Shown here one piece after another: positions 7,029 through 15,134 of a stretch of DNA of 64,000 nucleotides. The stretch is from JAOUEA01 sp963719165. Lineage in GTDB: Bacteria > Actinomycetota > UBA4738 > HRBIN12. Both the position numbers and the translations under genes were made by a program. The notes beneath the pieces were generated by a model, which was not told the DNA's origin, did no database searches, and saw nothing but the letters and a program-made list of their open reading frames with translations. The DNA lies in NCBI GenBank assembly GCA_963719165.1, contig CAVRAV010000001.1:1860001-1924000 (forward strand). Reading direction: 5' to 3'. How positions within the stretch are numbered: the first letter of the stretch is position 1; every line of letters begins with the position of its first letter.

Positions 7029-9064
7029 GTGGGACTCCTCTCGATGGTGGGACCGGCGGTACGTGAACGCCGTCGGCGACGCATCCGGTCCTCCGACCCG
7101 GAACCGGATCCGGCGCGGCGGGCGGGTAGCCGTACGACTTCAGCGAGGCGCGGATAGGGGTCGGCGGCGTGGGGGATCCCCATCGCGCCGACGAAATGCT
7201 CCTGGAACCGCGGTTCCACCGCCGTCTCGACCTTCTCCACGCGACGCACCACGGTTTCGATCTCGTCGCGCGCGGCGCGGTTGAGCAGCGCGATCCGCGC
7301 GCCCGTGCCGGCGGCGTTTCCGGCGCTCGTGACTGATGCCGGGTCGCAGTCGGGCACGAGACCGAGCACCATGGCGTGCACGGGATCGATGTGCGCGCCG
7401 AACGCTCCGGCGAGCCGGATCCGATCGACGGCGTCGATCCCCAGGTGATCCATCAACAGCTTGCACCCGGCCCACAGCGCGGCCTTGGCGAGCTGGATAG
7501 CACGAACGTCCATCTGGCTGAGCCGGAGCGGCACCCGCCCTTCGCTCAGGACATAGGCGAACGTGCGTCGGTCGGAGACGATCCGCGGGGAGCGCTCCGC
7601 CAGCGCGCCGTCGATCACGCCGTCCTCGGTGATGACCCCGGCGAGGAACAGCTCGGCCACGAGCTCGATGATCCCCGAGCCGCAGATGCCGGTGACGGCG
7701 CTCGGTTCGAAGCCCGGCTCGTCGGACCAAGCGTCGTTGCCGATGACCTTGTAGCGGGGCTCGAGCGTCGCTGCGTCGACGCGGACGCGTTCGACCGCAC
7801 CGGGCGCCGCCCGCTGCCCGCCGGTGACCTGCGCGCCTTCGAAGGCGGGCCCGGTGGGGCTCGAGGCCGCGAGCAAGCGATCGCGGTTGCCGAGCACGAT
7901 CTCCGCGTTCGTCCCGACATCCACGATGAGGTTGACCTGTTCCTGTGCGTGAGGCGCCTCGGACAGGATGACCCCCGCGGTATCGGCGCCCACGTGACCG
8001 GCGATGCAGGGCAAGAGGTAGACGCGAGCGCCGGGATTCACACCGCGCAGGTCAAGGTCGAGCGCGCGCCGGTGCACCGCGCCGTCGGTCGCGAGCGCGA
8101 ACGGGGCCCCGCCCAGCTCCGTCGGGTCGAGCCCGAGGAGGAGGTGGTGCATGATCGGATTGCCTACCACCGTGAGATCCAGCACGTCGGAGGGCGCCTC
8201 GGCCGCCTGCGAGCACAGTTCCCCGACGAGATCCTCGAGGCACCCGCGGATCGCGCGCGTGAGCTCGGCCTCGGACCCCGGATTCATCATCACGTAGGAC
8301 ACGCGGCTCATGAGGTCCTCGCCGAAGCGGATCTGCGGGTTCATCGAACCTGCCGATGCCAGGACGTCGCCGCTCGCGAGGTCGCACAGATGCCCGGCCA
8401 CGGTGGTGGAACCGACGTCGAAGGCGATCCCGAGCGCCCGGCCGTGGTACCCCGGCCACACGGCGACGATCGATCGACCGTCGTGCACGGCCACGGTGGC
8501 CGTCCAGTCGCCGGCGCGCAGCGTGCGCTGCAGCGCCGCGAGGACGTGGGCGTCGCACGCCAGCCCCGCGAGTCGCCAGTCGCGTTCGAGGGCCTCCTCC
8601 AGACGCTGGAGGTCGCCCGAGGGATCACGGAGGTCGGGTTCGCGCACCTCCACGTAGTGCAGGCGGATCGTGGGATCCACTTCGATCGGGTGGGCGTCCG
8701 CCTCCTTGCGGATCACCTGGCGATGGATCTGGCTCTCCGGCGGCACGTCGATCACGAGGTCGCCCAGGATGCGTGCGTGGCACCCGAGCCGCCGATCGTG
8801 CCCCAGGCCATCGCGGTCCCGGTAGCGCTGCTCCGGCTCGCTGAACGCCGTGAGGTGCGCGGCTGTCGAATCGATGGCGAGCTTGGCGAACGCGCCCTCG
8901 CTCACCACCACCTGGCAACGACCGCAGATCCCCCGGCCCCCGCATACGGAGTCCAGGTCGACCCCGAGGGTGCGCGCCGCGTCGAGCAGGTCGGTGCCCT
9001 GGGCGAATCGCCCGCGCAATCCCGACGGGGTGAACACGACGAGCGGCTCGCGAGGAGGATTCAC
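7025..9064 (-). CDS. Corrinoid reductive activase (2Fe-2S plus ASKHA domain, RACo/RamA-like)
   Basis: A 679-residue protein. The N-terminal ferredoxin-like domain has cysteines in the order CGGRGICGRC followed by a later RLGC, suited to a 2Fe-2S cluster. A linker is followed by a long actin-like ATPase (DUF4445) domain with FDVGSTTVAGHL and VDVGTNAEIVL phosphate-binding loops. Such proteins use ATP to reduce the inactive Co(II) corrinoid back to Co(I). It sits between the two methyltransferases it would service. GTG at 9064 overlaps the preceding stop (GTGA), and the 3' end overlaps the next ATG. The RACo-like iron-sulfur arrangement (2Fe-2S at the N-terminus) is visible, rather than the C-terminal 4Fe-4S type of RamA. 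Confidence 0.88.
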   Translation of the reverse strand: MNPPREPLVVFTPSGLRGRFAQGTDLLDAARTLGVDLDSVCGGRGICGRCQVVVSEGAFAKLAIDSTAAHLTAFSEPEQRYRDRDGLGHDRRLGCHARILGDLVIDVPPESQIHRQVIRKEADAHPIEVDPTIRLHYVEVREPDLRDPSGDLQRLEEALERDWRLAGLACDAHVLAALQRTLRAGDWTATVAVHDGRSIVAVWPGYHGRALGIAFDVGSTTVAGHLCDLASGDVLASAGSMNPQIRFGEDLMSRVSYVMMNPGSEAELTRAIRGCLEDLVGELCSQAAEAPSDVLDLTVVGNPIMHHLLLGLDPTELGGAPFALATDGAVHRRALDLDLRGVNPGARVYLLPCIAGHVGADTAGVILSEAPHAQEQVNLIVDVGTNAEIVLGNRDRLLAASSPTGPAFEGAQVTGGQRAAPGAVERVRVDAATLEPRYKVIGNDAWSDEPGFEPSAVTGICGSGIIELVAELFLAGVITEDGVIDGALAERSPRIVSDRRTFAYVLSEGRVPLRLSQMDVRAIQLAKAALWAGCKLLMDHLGIDAVDRIRLAGAFGAHIDPVHAMVLGLVPDCDPASVTSAGNAAGTGARIALLNRAARDEIETVVRRVEKVETAVEPRFQEHFVGAMGIPHAADPYPRLAEVVRLPARRAGSGSGSEDRMRRRRRSRTAGPTIERSPT

Positions 9065-9999
9065 GGCGCGGGCGGCGCTTCCGCGCCGGCGGCCGCCGCC
9101 GCTCGCCTGCGACCCTCGCGGCCGCCTCTGCGCCCGGCGTTCGGGCCACCCGTGGGCTGCTCGCGATAGCGACCGATCCAGGCGCCGCAGTCCCTGTCCA
9201 CGCCCATCAGCACGTCGGCCGCCATCACGGCCTGCCGGACCTCCTCGTGCAAGGGGCTGGTGATGGCGCTCGTGAGGCCGTTCGCGATGGCCATGGCGAG
9301 GAACGCGCCGTTGATCCCGTTGCGGTTGGGCAGGCCGAACGACACGTTGGACGCCCCACACGTGGTGTTGACCCCCAGCTCGTCATGCAGCCGGCGGACC
9401 AAGGAGAACACCTGGCGCCCCGCGCCGCCTAAGGCCCCGATCGGCATCACCAGGGGATCCACGACGATGTCGGCCGGCCCGATGCCGTGATCCGCGGCCG
9501 CGCGCACGATCTTCTCGGCCACGGCGAAGCGCACGTCGGGGTCCTCGCTGATCCCGGTCTCGTCGTTCGTGATCGCCACGACCGCCGCCCCGTGCTTGGC
9601 CACCAGCGGCAGCACCTGCTCGAGGCGCTCGTCCTCTCCGGTGACGGAGTTCACGAGCGGCTTGCCCACGTAGGCGTTCAGCCCGGACTCCAGCGCCGCC
9701 ACGATGGACGAGTCGATCGACAGGGGGAGGTCGGTCAGCGACTGCACCAACCGGACGGTCGCGGACAAGATCGCGGGCTCGTCCGCCAGCGGGATCCCGG
9801 CGTTCACGTCGAGCATGTGCGCGCCCGCGGCCACCTGCGCGTGCGTGTCGGCCACCACCGTGGAGTAGTCGCCGGCCTTCATCTCCTCCGCGAGACGCTG
9901 GCGGCCGGTGGGGTTGATGCGCTCTCCGATGATCACGAAGGGCCGACCCGGGCCGATCATCACCTCGCGGGTGGCCGAGCCCAACACGGTGTCGGTCAT
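9061..9999 (-). CDS. Methyltetrahydrofolate:corrinoid methyltransferase (pterin-binding, DHPS-like)
   Basis: A 312-residue TIM-barrel pterin-binding protein. Visible blocks are FVIIGERINPTGR, then HMLDVNAGIP, LPLSIDSS, KPLVNSVTGE and CGASNVSFGLPNRN, all typical of AcsE/MtgA/MtvA-type enzymes that exchange methyl groups between a corrinoid protein and tetrahydrofolate. Here it should take the methyl from the methylated corrinoid protein to THF, feeding MetF. The C-terminal 30 or so residues are a basic, Ala/Arg-rich tail not needed by the fold. It overlaps the PF13769 gene upstream (ATGA) and the activase downstream (GTGA), so the three are tightly coupled. Confidence 0.88.
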   Translation of the reverse strand: MTDTVLGSATREVMIGPGRPFVIIGERINPTGRQRLAEEMKAGDYSTVVADTHAQVAAGAHMLDVNAGIPLADEPAILSATVRLVQSLTDLPLSIDSSIVAALESGLNAYVGKPLVNSVTGEDERLEQVLPLVAKHGAAVVAITNDETGISEDPDVRFAVAEKIVRAAADHGIGPADIVVDPLVMPIGALGGAGRQVFSLVRRLHDELGVNTTCGASNVSFGLPNRNGINGAFLAMAIANGLTSAITSPLHEEVRQAVMAADVLMGVDRDCGAWIGRYREQPTGGPNAGRRGGREGRRRAAAAAGAEAPPAP

Positions 10000-10304
10000 A
10001 CCGGCGCTCCGCCTTCGATGCCGCCCGAGCGGATGGCGGCGCGAAGGACGTCTTCCGTCCAAGCCTCCTCCAGCGCCTCGGCGGCCGCCGACACCTCGGC
10101 ATCGAGGTCGTCGCCGCACGCGCGCTTGTCCATACGCATCTGCTCGGTGTAGTCGTCCGACCCGATCAGGCCCGCCACCATCGCCGCGGCATCCACGGCC
10201 TCTTGGAACCGCTCCGGCAGGAGGGCGCGGGCACTCGTGCCCTCGCCGCGCGCCACGATCTGCATCGGGATGTCGCGCCAACGGATGACGGTCAGGTCGG
10301 CCAC
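9996..10304 (-). CDS. PF13769-type 'virulence factor' small protein of the methyltransferase operon
   Basis: A 102-residue protein beginning MADLTVIRWRDIPMQIVARG and containing LLPERFQEAVDAAAM and DYTEQMRM. I recognise this as the family misleadingly named 'virulence factor' (PF13769). Nothing in the sequence suggests virulence. There is no signal peptide, membrane segment or catalytic motif. The protein is rich in Asp/Glu/Arg and looks cytosolic. It lies 19 bp after the corrinoid protein gene and overlaps the methyl-THF methyltransferase by 4 bp. This position suggests an accessory or structural partner of the corrinoid system, which is inference. The function is unknown. Confidence 0.8.
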   Translation of the reverse strand: MADLTVIRWRDIPMQIVARGEGTSARALLPERFQEAVDAAAMVAGLIGSDDYTEQMRMDKRACGDDLDAEVSAAAEALEEAWTEDVLRAAIRSGGIEGGAPV

Positions 10305-10323
10305 GGGGTCTCCTCTCGGTGGC

Positions 10324-11016
10324 TCAGGACGCCATCGCCCGTTTGGCGATCACGAGCGCTTGCGCGGTCTCGGCCGCCACGGCGGCGTCGCGACAGTAGG
10401 CATCGGCGCCCACGGCCTTGCCGAACTCTTCGTTCAACGGCGCTCCTCCGACGAGCACGATGTAGCGCTCGCGCATGCCCCGCGCCGCGAGCTCGTCGAT
10501 CACGACCTTCATGTAAGGCATGGTGGTGGTGAGGAGCGCGCTCATCCCCAGGATGTCGGGTTCGTGCTCCTCCAGCGCGGCGAGGTAGTTCTCGACGGGG
10601 TTGTTGATGCCCAGGTCGATGACTTCGAACCCCGCCCCTTCCAGCATCATCGCCACGAGGTTCTTCCCGATGTCGTGGATGTCGCCCTTCACCGTCCCGA
10701 TCACGACCTTGCCGATCGGCTCTGCGCCGGTCTCGGCCAGCAGGGGACGCAGGATCGCCATACCGGACTTCATGGCGTTCGCCGCGAGGAGCACCTCGGG
10801 AACGAACAGGATCCCGTCGCGAAAATCGATGCCCACGATCCGCATGCCCTCGACCAGCGCGTCGTTCAACACGCGGTCGGCCGCCCACCCCCGGCCCAAC
10901 AGGAGGTTCGTGCCCTCGACGATCTCCTCGGCGAGACCGTCGTAGAGGTCGTCGTGCATCTGGCTCACGAGCTCGTCGTCCGGCAGGGACGAGAGGTCGA
11001 GTTCCTGGTCGCTCAT
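10324..11016 (-). CDS. mtgC: Corrinoid (B12-binding) methyl-carrier protein
   Basis: A 230-residue two-domain cobalamin-binding protein. The N-terminal helical cap runs to about residue 95 and includes the VPEVLLAANAMKSG block. The C-terminal Rossmann domain has the cobalt-ligand motif GDIHDIG at residues 111-117 (His114 the lower ligand) and later MSALLTTTMPYMK and VGGAPLNEEFG loops that hold the nucleotide tail. It carries the methyl group from the MttB-like enzyme to the THF methyltransferase. It follows the dimethylglycine dehydrogenase gene by only 9 bp. The symbol follows the MtgC precedent. Confidence 0.9.
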   Translation of the reverse strand: MSDQELDLSSLPDDELVSQMHDDLYDGLAEEIVEGTNLLLGRGWAADRVLNDALVEGMRIVGIDFRDGILFVPEVLLAANAMKSGMAILRPLLAETGAEPIGKVVIGTVKGDIHDIGKNLVAMMLEGAGFEVIDLGINNPVENYLAALEEHEPDILGMSALLTTTMPYMKVVIDELAARGMRERYIVLVGGAPLNEEFGKAVGADAYCRDAAVAAETAQALVIAKRAMAS

Positions 11017-11025
11017 GATCGGCTC

Positions 11026-13503
11026 CTATGCCTTGAGTCGTTCGCCCTTGGGGTCCCACAACGGTTCGTTGCCGACGGTCGCGGCGTGCCGCACGCCGAA
11101 GTACTCGACCTCCACGGCGGTCCCGGCCACGGCCGCCTCGGCGGGGAGGTAGCCGTACGCGATGCCCCTGCCCACCGCGTAGCCGTAGGCCGCCGACGTC
11201 ACGTAACCCGCGACACGCCCTTCGTGCCAGATCGGCTCGTAGCCCATCACCACGACGCGCGGGTCGTCGAGGGTGATGCACGACAGTCGCCGCGGGGGAC
11301 CACCGGCATCGCGGATCGCCTCGAGCGCGGCTCGCCCCTGGAACTCCTTGTCCCAGTGAACGGCGAAGCCGAGGCCCGCCTCCAGCGGATCGTGCTCGGT
11401 GTTGATGTCCTGGCCCCAGAGCCGGTATCCCTTCTCCAGGCGCAGGGAATCGAACGCACCGCTGCCGGCCGCCACCATGCCGTGCTCGATGCCCGCGCGC
11501 CAGAGCAGGTCCCACACCCGGTCCCCCATCGCGAACTGGCCGTAGAGCTCCCATCCGAGTTCCCCGGCGTAGCTGATGCGCTGCGCCCACACGGGGCTCA
11601 CCTCCCCGACGTTCAGGTACCGGGCGGTGAGGTACGGGAAGGCGTCGTTGGCAACGTCGGCGTCGGTCACCCGCTCGAGGATGTCTCGCGCCCGTGGTCC
11701 CCACAGCCCCAACGCGAACAGCGAGCCTGTGCGCTCGCTGATCGTGACCCGTTCGTCGGCGCGGATCTGCGACCGCAACCACGCGACGTCGTGCGGACCG
11801 CTACCGCCGCCGGTCACGAGGCGGAACAGCCGCTCGTCCTTGCGGATCACGGTGAGATCCAGCCGGATGCCGCCCTTCGGCGTGAGCGCGGCCGTGTAGA
11901 CGATCGAACCCACCGGTCGATCGATGCGGTTGGCGAAGATCCGCTCCAGGTAGGAGAGCGCATCCGGGCCCGACACGTCGAACTTCGCGAACGGCGTGAT
12001 GTCGAACAGCCCGGCGTGCGAGCGCGTGGCGAGATGCTCGGCGCCCACCTCGGGCGACCACCCGCGCGCCGCCCACCCCGACCGGCGAGCCCATTCATGA
12101 GCGACGCCGCCGACGAGCGCCCGATTCTCGCGGAACCAGCGCGGGCGCTCCCAGCCGGCGCTCGTGAAGAACTCGGCGCCCAACCCCAGGTGCCGAGCGA
12201 AGAACGGCGTGAGCCGCAGGTCGCGTGGTCTCGCCGGCTGTTGCAGCGGGTGGATGATGTCGTACACCTCGCGGTACTGCTGCTTCCCCCGCTCCACGAC
12301 GAAGGGCGCCGACGTCTGGAACGGGTAGAACCGGTTGGCGTCGGCCTCGGCGAGGTCGTAGGAGGGCTCGCCCTCGACCATCCACTCGGCGACCTGCCGC
12401 GCCATGCCGGCCGCGTGGGTCACCCAGACGGCCTCGCACACCCACACGCCGCGCGTGGACGCGCTCTCGCCCACCACGGAACCACCGTCAGGGGTGAAGC
12501 TGAACATCCCGTTCAGCGACCGGGCCGGATCGCTCGGGCGCATCGTGCCGCGCAACGCCGGGAACAGCCGTCCGGCCTCGGCCTCGCACACGTCGAAGTC
12601 GTCGGGGGTCCAGGGCATCAACGACGGCATCGCCCCCTCGCCTGTCCGCCGGATCTCCTCCTGCGGCGTGACGATGGGTTCGTGGCGATAGTTCCCCACA
12701 CCGAAGTGGTCGCCGCGCTGGCGGAAGTACGAAGAGCCGTCCTGATGCCGCACCACGGGCTGCTGCATCCAGGTGTCCCCAACGAGCGCCTCGAGGCCGG
12801 GGACCGGATCCGTCCACACGAGCTGGTGCTGCACGGCCACGAGCGGGATCGGCACGCCGGCGAGGGCACCGACGGTAGGCCCCCAGAGCCCCGCGCAGAT
12901 CAAGACGCGGTCGCATTCGATCCGCCCCCGGTCGGTCTCGACGGCGCGCACGCGCCCGTCCCGCCGGTCGAAGCCCGTCACGCTCACGCCGCCCTCGAAC
13001 GCCACTCCGCGAGACTCCGCATCGCGCGCCAGCCGCGTCACGATCTGCACCGACTTGGCAGCGCCGTCGCTCGGGACCCAGAGCGCCGCCAGGATCGATC
13101 CCGGGTCGAGCAGCGGGCTCTTTTGAGCGGCCTCCTCGGGCTCCAGGAGCCCGGATCCATCGATCCCGTAGGAACGGGCGAACCCCTGTCTACGCTTGAG
13201 CTCTTCGACCCGCTCGGGCGTGGTCGCGACCTCGAGACTCCCCGTCCCGTACCAGCATCGCTCGCCGTCGAGGTCGATGTCCGCGTAGAGGCCCACCGAG
13301 TCGCCGGCGAGGCGGCACATCGTTCGCGACGGGTTGATCTGGAACACGATCCCCGGGGCGTGCGATGTCGAGCCGCCGGTCGCGAACAGCGGCCCCTGAT
13401 CGATCACGAGGACGTCGCTCGCGCCGAGGTTCGCGAGGTGATAGGCGGCGCTCACGCCCACGATCCCGGCGCCGACGATCACGGTCTGGGCTCGGTCCCG
13501 CAT
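11026..13503 (-). CDS. Dimethylglycine/sarcosine dehydrogenase-like FAD protein with GcvT domain
   Basis: An 825-residue fusion. Residues 1-400 form a D-amino-acid-oxidase-type FAD domain (VIVGAGIVGVSAAYHLANLGA, then GGSTSHAPG, the usual site of covalent flavin attachment in this family). A central FAO_M-like segment follows. From about residue 440 there is a GcvT/aminomethyltransferase domain (HAGLFDITPFAKFDVSGPDA; later DSLRLEKGYRLWGQDI) that binds THF and captures the released C1 unit as methylene-THF. ATG at 13503 is chosen for GAGGAG six nt upstream on the minus strand; an in-frame upstream start would add 17 atypical residues. It would convert dimethylglycine to sarcosine between the corrinoid step and SoxBDAG. 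Specificity for dimethylglycine against sarcosine cannot be read from sequence. Confidence 0.88.
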   Translation of the reverse strand: MRDRAQTVIVGAGIVGVSAAYHLANLGASDVLVIDQGPLFATGGSTSHAPGIVFQINPSRTMCRLAGDSVGLYADIDLDGERCWYGTGSLEVATTPERVEELKRRQGFARSYGIDGSGLLEPEEAAQKSPLLDPGSILAALWVPSDGAAKSVQIVTRLARDAESRGVAFEGGVSVTGFDRRDGRVRAVETDRGRIECDRVLICAGLWGPTVGALAGVPIPLVAVQHQLVWTDPVPGLEALVGDTWMQQPVVRHQDGSSYFRQRGDHFGVGNYRHEPIVTPQEEIRRTGEGAMPSLMPWTPDDFDVCEAEAGRLFPALRGTMRPSDPARSLNGMFSFTPDGGSVVGESASTRGVWVCEAVWVTHAAGMARQVAEWMVEGEPSYDLAEADANRFYPFQTSAPFVVERGKQQYREVYDIIHPLQQPARPRDLRLTPFFARHLGLGAEFFTSAGWERPRWFRENRALVGGVAHEWARRSGWAARGWSPEVGAEHLATRSHAGLFDITPFAKFDVSGPDALSYLERIFANRIDRPVGSIVYTAALTPKGGIRLDLTVIRKDERLFRLVTGGGSGPHDVAWLRSQIRADERVTISERTGSLFALGLWGPRARDILERVTDADVANDAFPYLTARYLNVGEVSPVWAQRISYAGELGWELYGQFAMGDRVWDLLWRAGIEHGMVAAGSGAFDSLRLEKGYRLWGQDINTEHDPLEAGLGFAVHWDKEFQGRAALEAIRDAGGPPRRLSCITLDDPRVVVMGYEPIWHEGRVAGYVTSAAYGYAVGRGIAYGYLPAEAAVAGTAVEVEYFGVRHAATVGNEPLWDPKGERLKA

Positions 13504-13609
13504 GTCGCTCCTCAGCGCGGCTCCTCGCCGCGACCCCGCGATGTTCTCACCCACCGTTGCGGCAGCAAGGCTCCAGTTGCGCGCACAGCAACACGACAGC
13601 CCCCGCCGT

Positions 13610-15058
13610 TCAGCCCAGGTTGAGCACCACCGTCTTCAGCTCGGTGAGCCGCTCCATCGAGAAGCGCCCGCCGACCCGGCCGACGCCGCTGCGAGAGCCC
13701 GCGCCCCCGCCGAACGGCAGGTGCGGCTCCCAGTAGTTCGTGCCCTCGTTCACGTTCACCCACCCGGCGCGCACCGACTCCGCGTAACGCAGTCCACGCT
13801 GCAGGTCCGCCGTGAAGATCGCGGTGAGCAGGCCGTAGGGCGACGCGTTGACGAGCGCGATCGCCTCGTCCTCGTGGCGGATGGCCGTGATGGGCACCAC
13901 GGGCCCGAACGTCTCCTCGCGTGCCACCTCCATCTCCTGCGTGACGCCTTCGAGGACGGTTGCCTCGAAGAACAGGTCGCTGCCGTGTTGGGGGGCTCGC
14001 TCGCCGCCCGCGAGCACGGTGGCGCCCCGGTCGAGGGCGTCCCGCACGTGACGTTGGGTCTTGTCCGCGGTGGCTTCGTTGTTCAGCGGCCCCATCGTCG
14101 TGGCGTCGTCGAACGGATCGCCGAGATGGATCCGCTCCGCCACCGCCGCGACAAGCTTGCCCACGTATGCGTCCTTCACGTCCGCATGCACGAGGATGCG
14201 CTCCCCGGCGGTACAGCTCTGTCCCGCGTTGAGGTAGGCCGCCACCAGCGTCGCATCGACCGCCGCGTCGAGGTCGGCGTCCTCCATGATCACGAGAGGG
14301 CCGTTGCCTCCCATCTCGAGCAAGAGGTCCTTGCCGGCCGCGCGCGCGGCCACCGTCAGCCCGGTGGCGATCGAACCGATGAACCCGACCGCCTGCGTGC
14401 CGGGGTTCGCTGCGAGCTCGTCGCCCACCACCGGGCCGGCGCCCGTCACCATGTTCACCACCCCGGGCGGCACCTCGGCCGCCTCGAGACAGCGGATGAG
14501 CTCGACCGCGCAGAGGGACGTGCTGGGGGCGGGCGCCCACGCCACGGTGTTCCCGTACGCGATGGCCGGTGCGAGGATCTCCCCCGGCATCGTGTAGGGC
14601 CAGTTCCACGGGCTGATCACAGAGACGACGCCACGCGGGACCCGCTGCAGGAGCACACGTTTGGCGGGGTCCACGGACGGCGGCAGCACGCCCTCCATGC
14701 GCACCGCGTCGGCCGCAGCCATCTCGAAGTACGCGATCAGTTCCTCGACCTCGTCGCGCGCCTCGGCGGCCAACGGCTTCCCCTGGTCCGACGAGAGCAC
14801 GCGCGCCATCGCCTCTCGGCGCTCGTCGATGGCCGCCGCCACACGCCGCAAGAGGGCCGCCCGGGCGAACGGGCCGGCGGCCGACCACGCGGGGAAGGCC
14901 ACGCGCGCGGCCTCGATCGCCCGCCGGGCATCGCCGCGCGTCCCGGCCGCGACGGAGCCGATCACGGCGCCCGTTGACGGGCTCGTGGACTCGAACGTCG
15001 CGCCGTCCTCGGCCGGGCCCCAGGCGCCGCCGATGTACAGGCCGATCTCGTGCCCCAT
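13610..15058 (-). CDS. Aldehyde dehydrogenase (candidate betaine aldehyde dehydrogenase, atypical cofactor site)
   Basis: A 482-residue NAD(P)-dependent aldehyde dehydrogenase with catalytic Cys282 (GQSCTAGE) and general base Glu248 (LLEMGGNGP). Position between betaine uptake and demethylation genes, plus betA across the promoter, suggests oxidation of betaine aldehyde to glycine betaine. Two features differ from classical BetB. The usual KPAE loop that contacts NAD reads APAPSTS (about residues 175-181), and GGKSP reads GGNGP. An aldehyde or semialdehyde from another methylated amine is therefore possible. The other aldehyde dehydrogenase of this window, at 31917-33368, has the canonical loops. 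ATG 15058 follows a GGGAGGGAG stretch. Confidence 0.8.
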   Translation of the reverse strand: MGHEIGLYIGGAWGPAEDGATFESTSPSTGAVIGSVAAGTRGDARRAIEAARVAFPAWSAAGPFARAALLRRVAAAIDERREAMARVLSSDQGKPLAAEARDEVEELIAYFEMAAADAVRMEGVLPPSVDPAKRVLLQRVPRGVVSVISPWNWPYTMPGEILAPAIAYGNTVAWAPAPSTSLCAVELIRCLEAAEVPPGVVNMVTGAGPVVGDELAANPGTQAVGFIGSIATGLTVAARAAGKDLLLEMGGNGPLVIMEDADLDAAVDATLVAAYLNAGQSCTAGERILVHADVKDAYVGKLVAAVAERIHLGDPFDDATTMGPLNNEATADKTQRHVRDALDRGATVLAGGERAPQHGSDLFFEATVLEGVTQEMEVAREETFGPVVPITAIRHEDEAIALVNASPYGLLTAIFTADLQRGLRYAESVRAGWVNVNEGTNYWEPHLPFGGGAGSRSGVGRVGGRFSMERLTELKTVVLNLG

Positions 15059-15080
15059 GGCTTCGCGGCTCCCTCCCGGC

Positions 15081-15115
15081 GCACGCGGGGCGGCCGAAGG
15101 CCGCCCCGACCGTGC
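15081..15115 (-). terminator. Intercistronic hairpin between proX and aldehyde dehydrogenase genes
   Basis: A perfect 9-bp stem, GGGGCGGCC and GGCCGCCCC around GAA, spans 15087-15107, with weaker outer pairing GCACG/CGTGC at 15081-15085 and 15111-15115. It lies in the 76-bp gap after proX in the leftward operon. There is no U-run, so it may be an attenuating or mRNA-stabilising hairpin rather than a full terminator. Such a device would give the binding protein more mRNA than downstream enzymes. Confidence 0.6.
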
Positions 15116-15134
15116 GTCATGCGCGCCGGACGAG

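Noticed and set aside
9996..10304. True virulence factor or toxin
   Set aside because: The name comes from the family title only; no secretion signal or toxin motif is visible and the context is metabolic.
11017..13609. Cobalamin riboswitch near the corrinoid protein gene
   Set aside because: The spaces upstream of the corrinoid and dehydrogenase genes are 9 and 106 bp and show no B12-box-like or multi-stem structure I could support.
10237..13623. Very long open frame (over 1,100 codons) on the plus strand opposite the dimethylglycine dehydrogenase and corrinoid genes
   Set aside because: Composition (Arg/His/Asp/Pro-rich, no recognisable domain) is that of an antisense shadow of high-GC coding sequence; the minus-strand genes have clear motifs.
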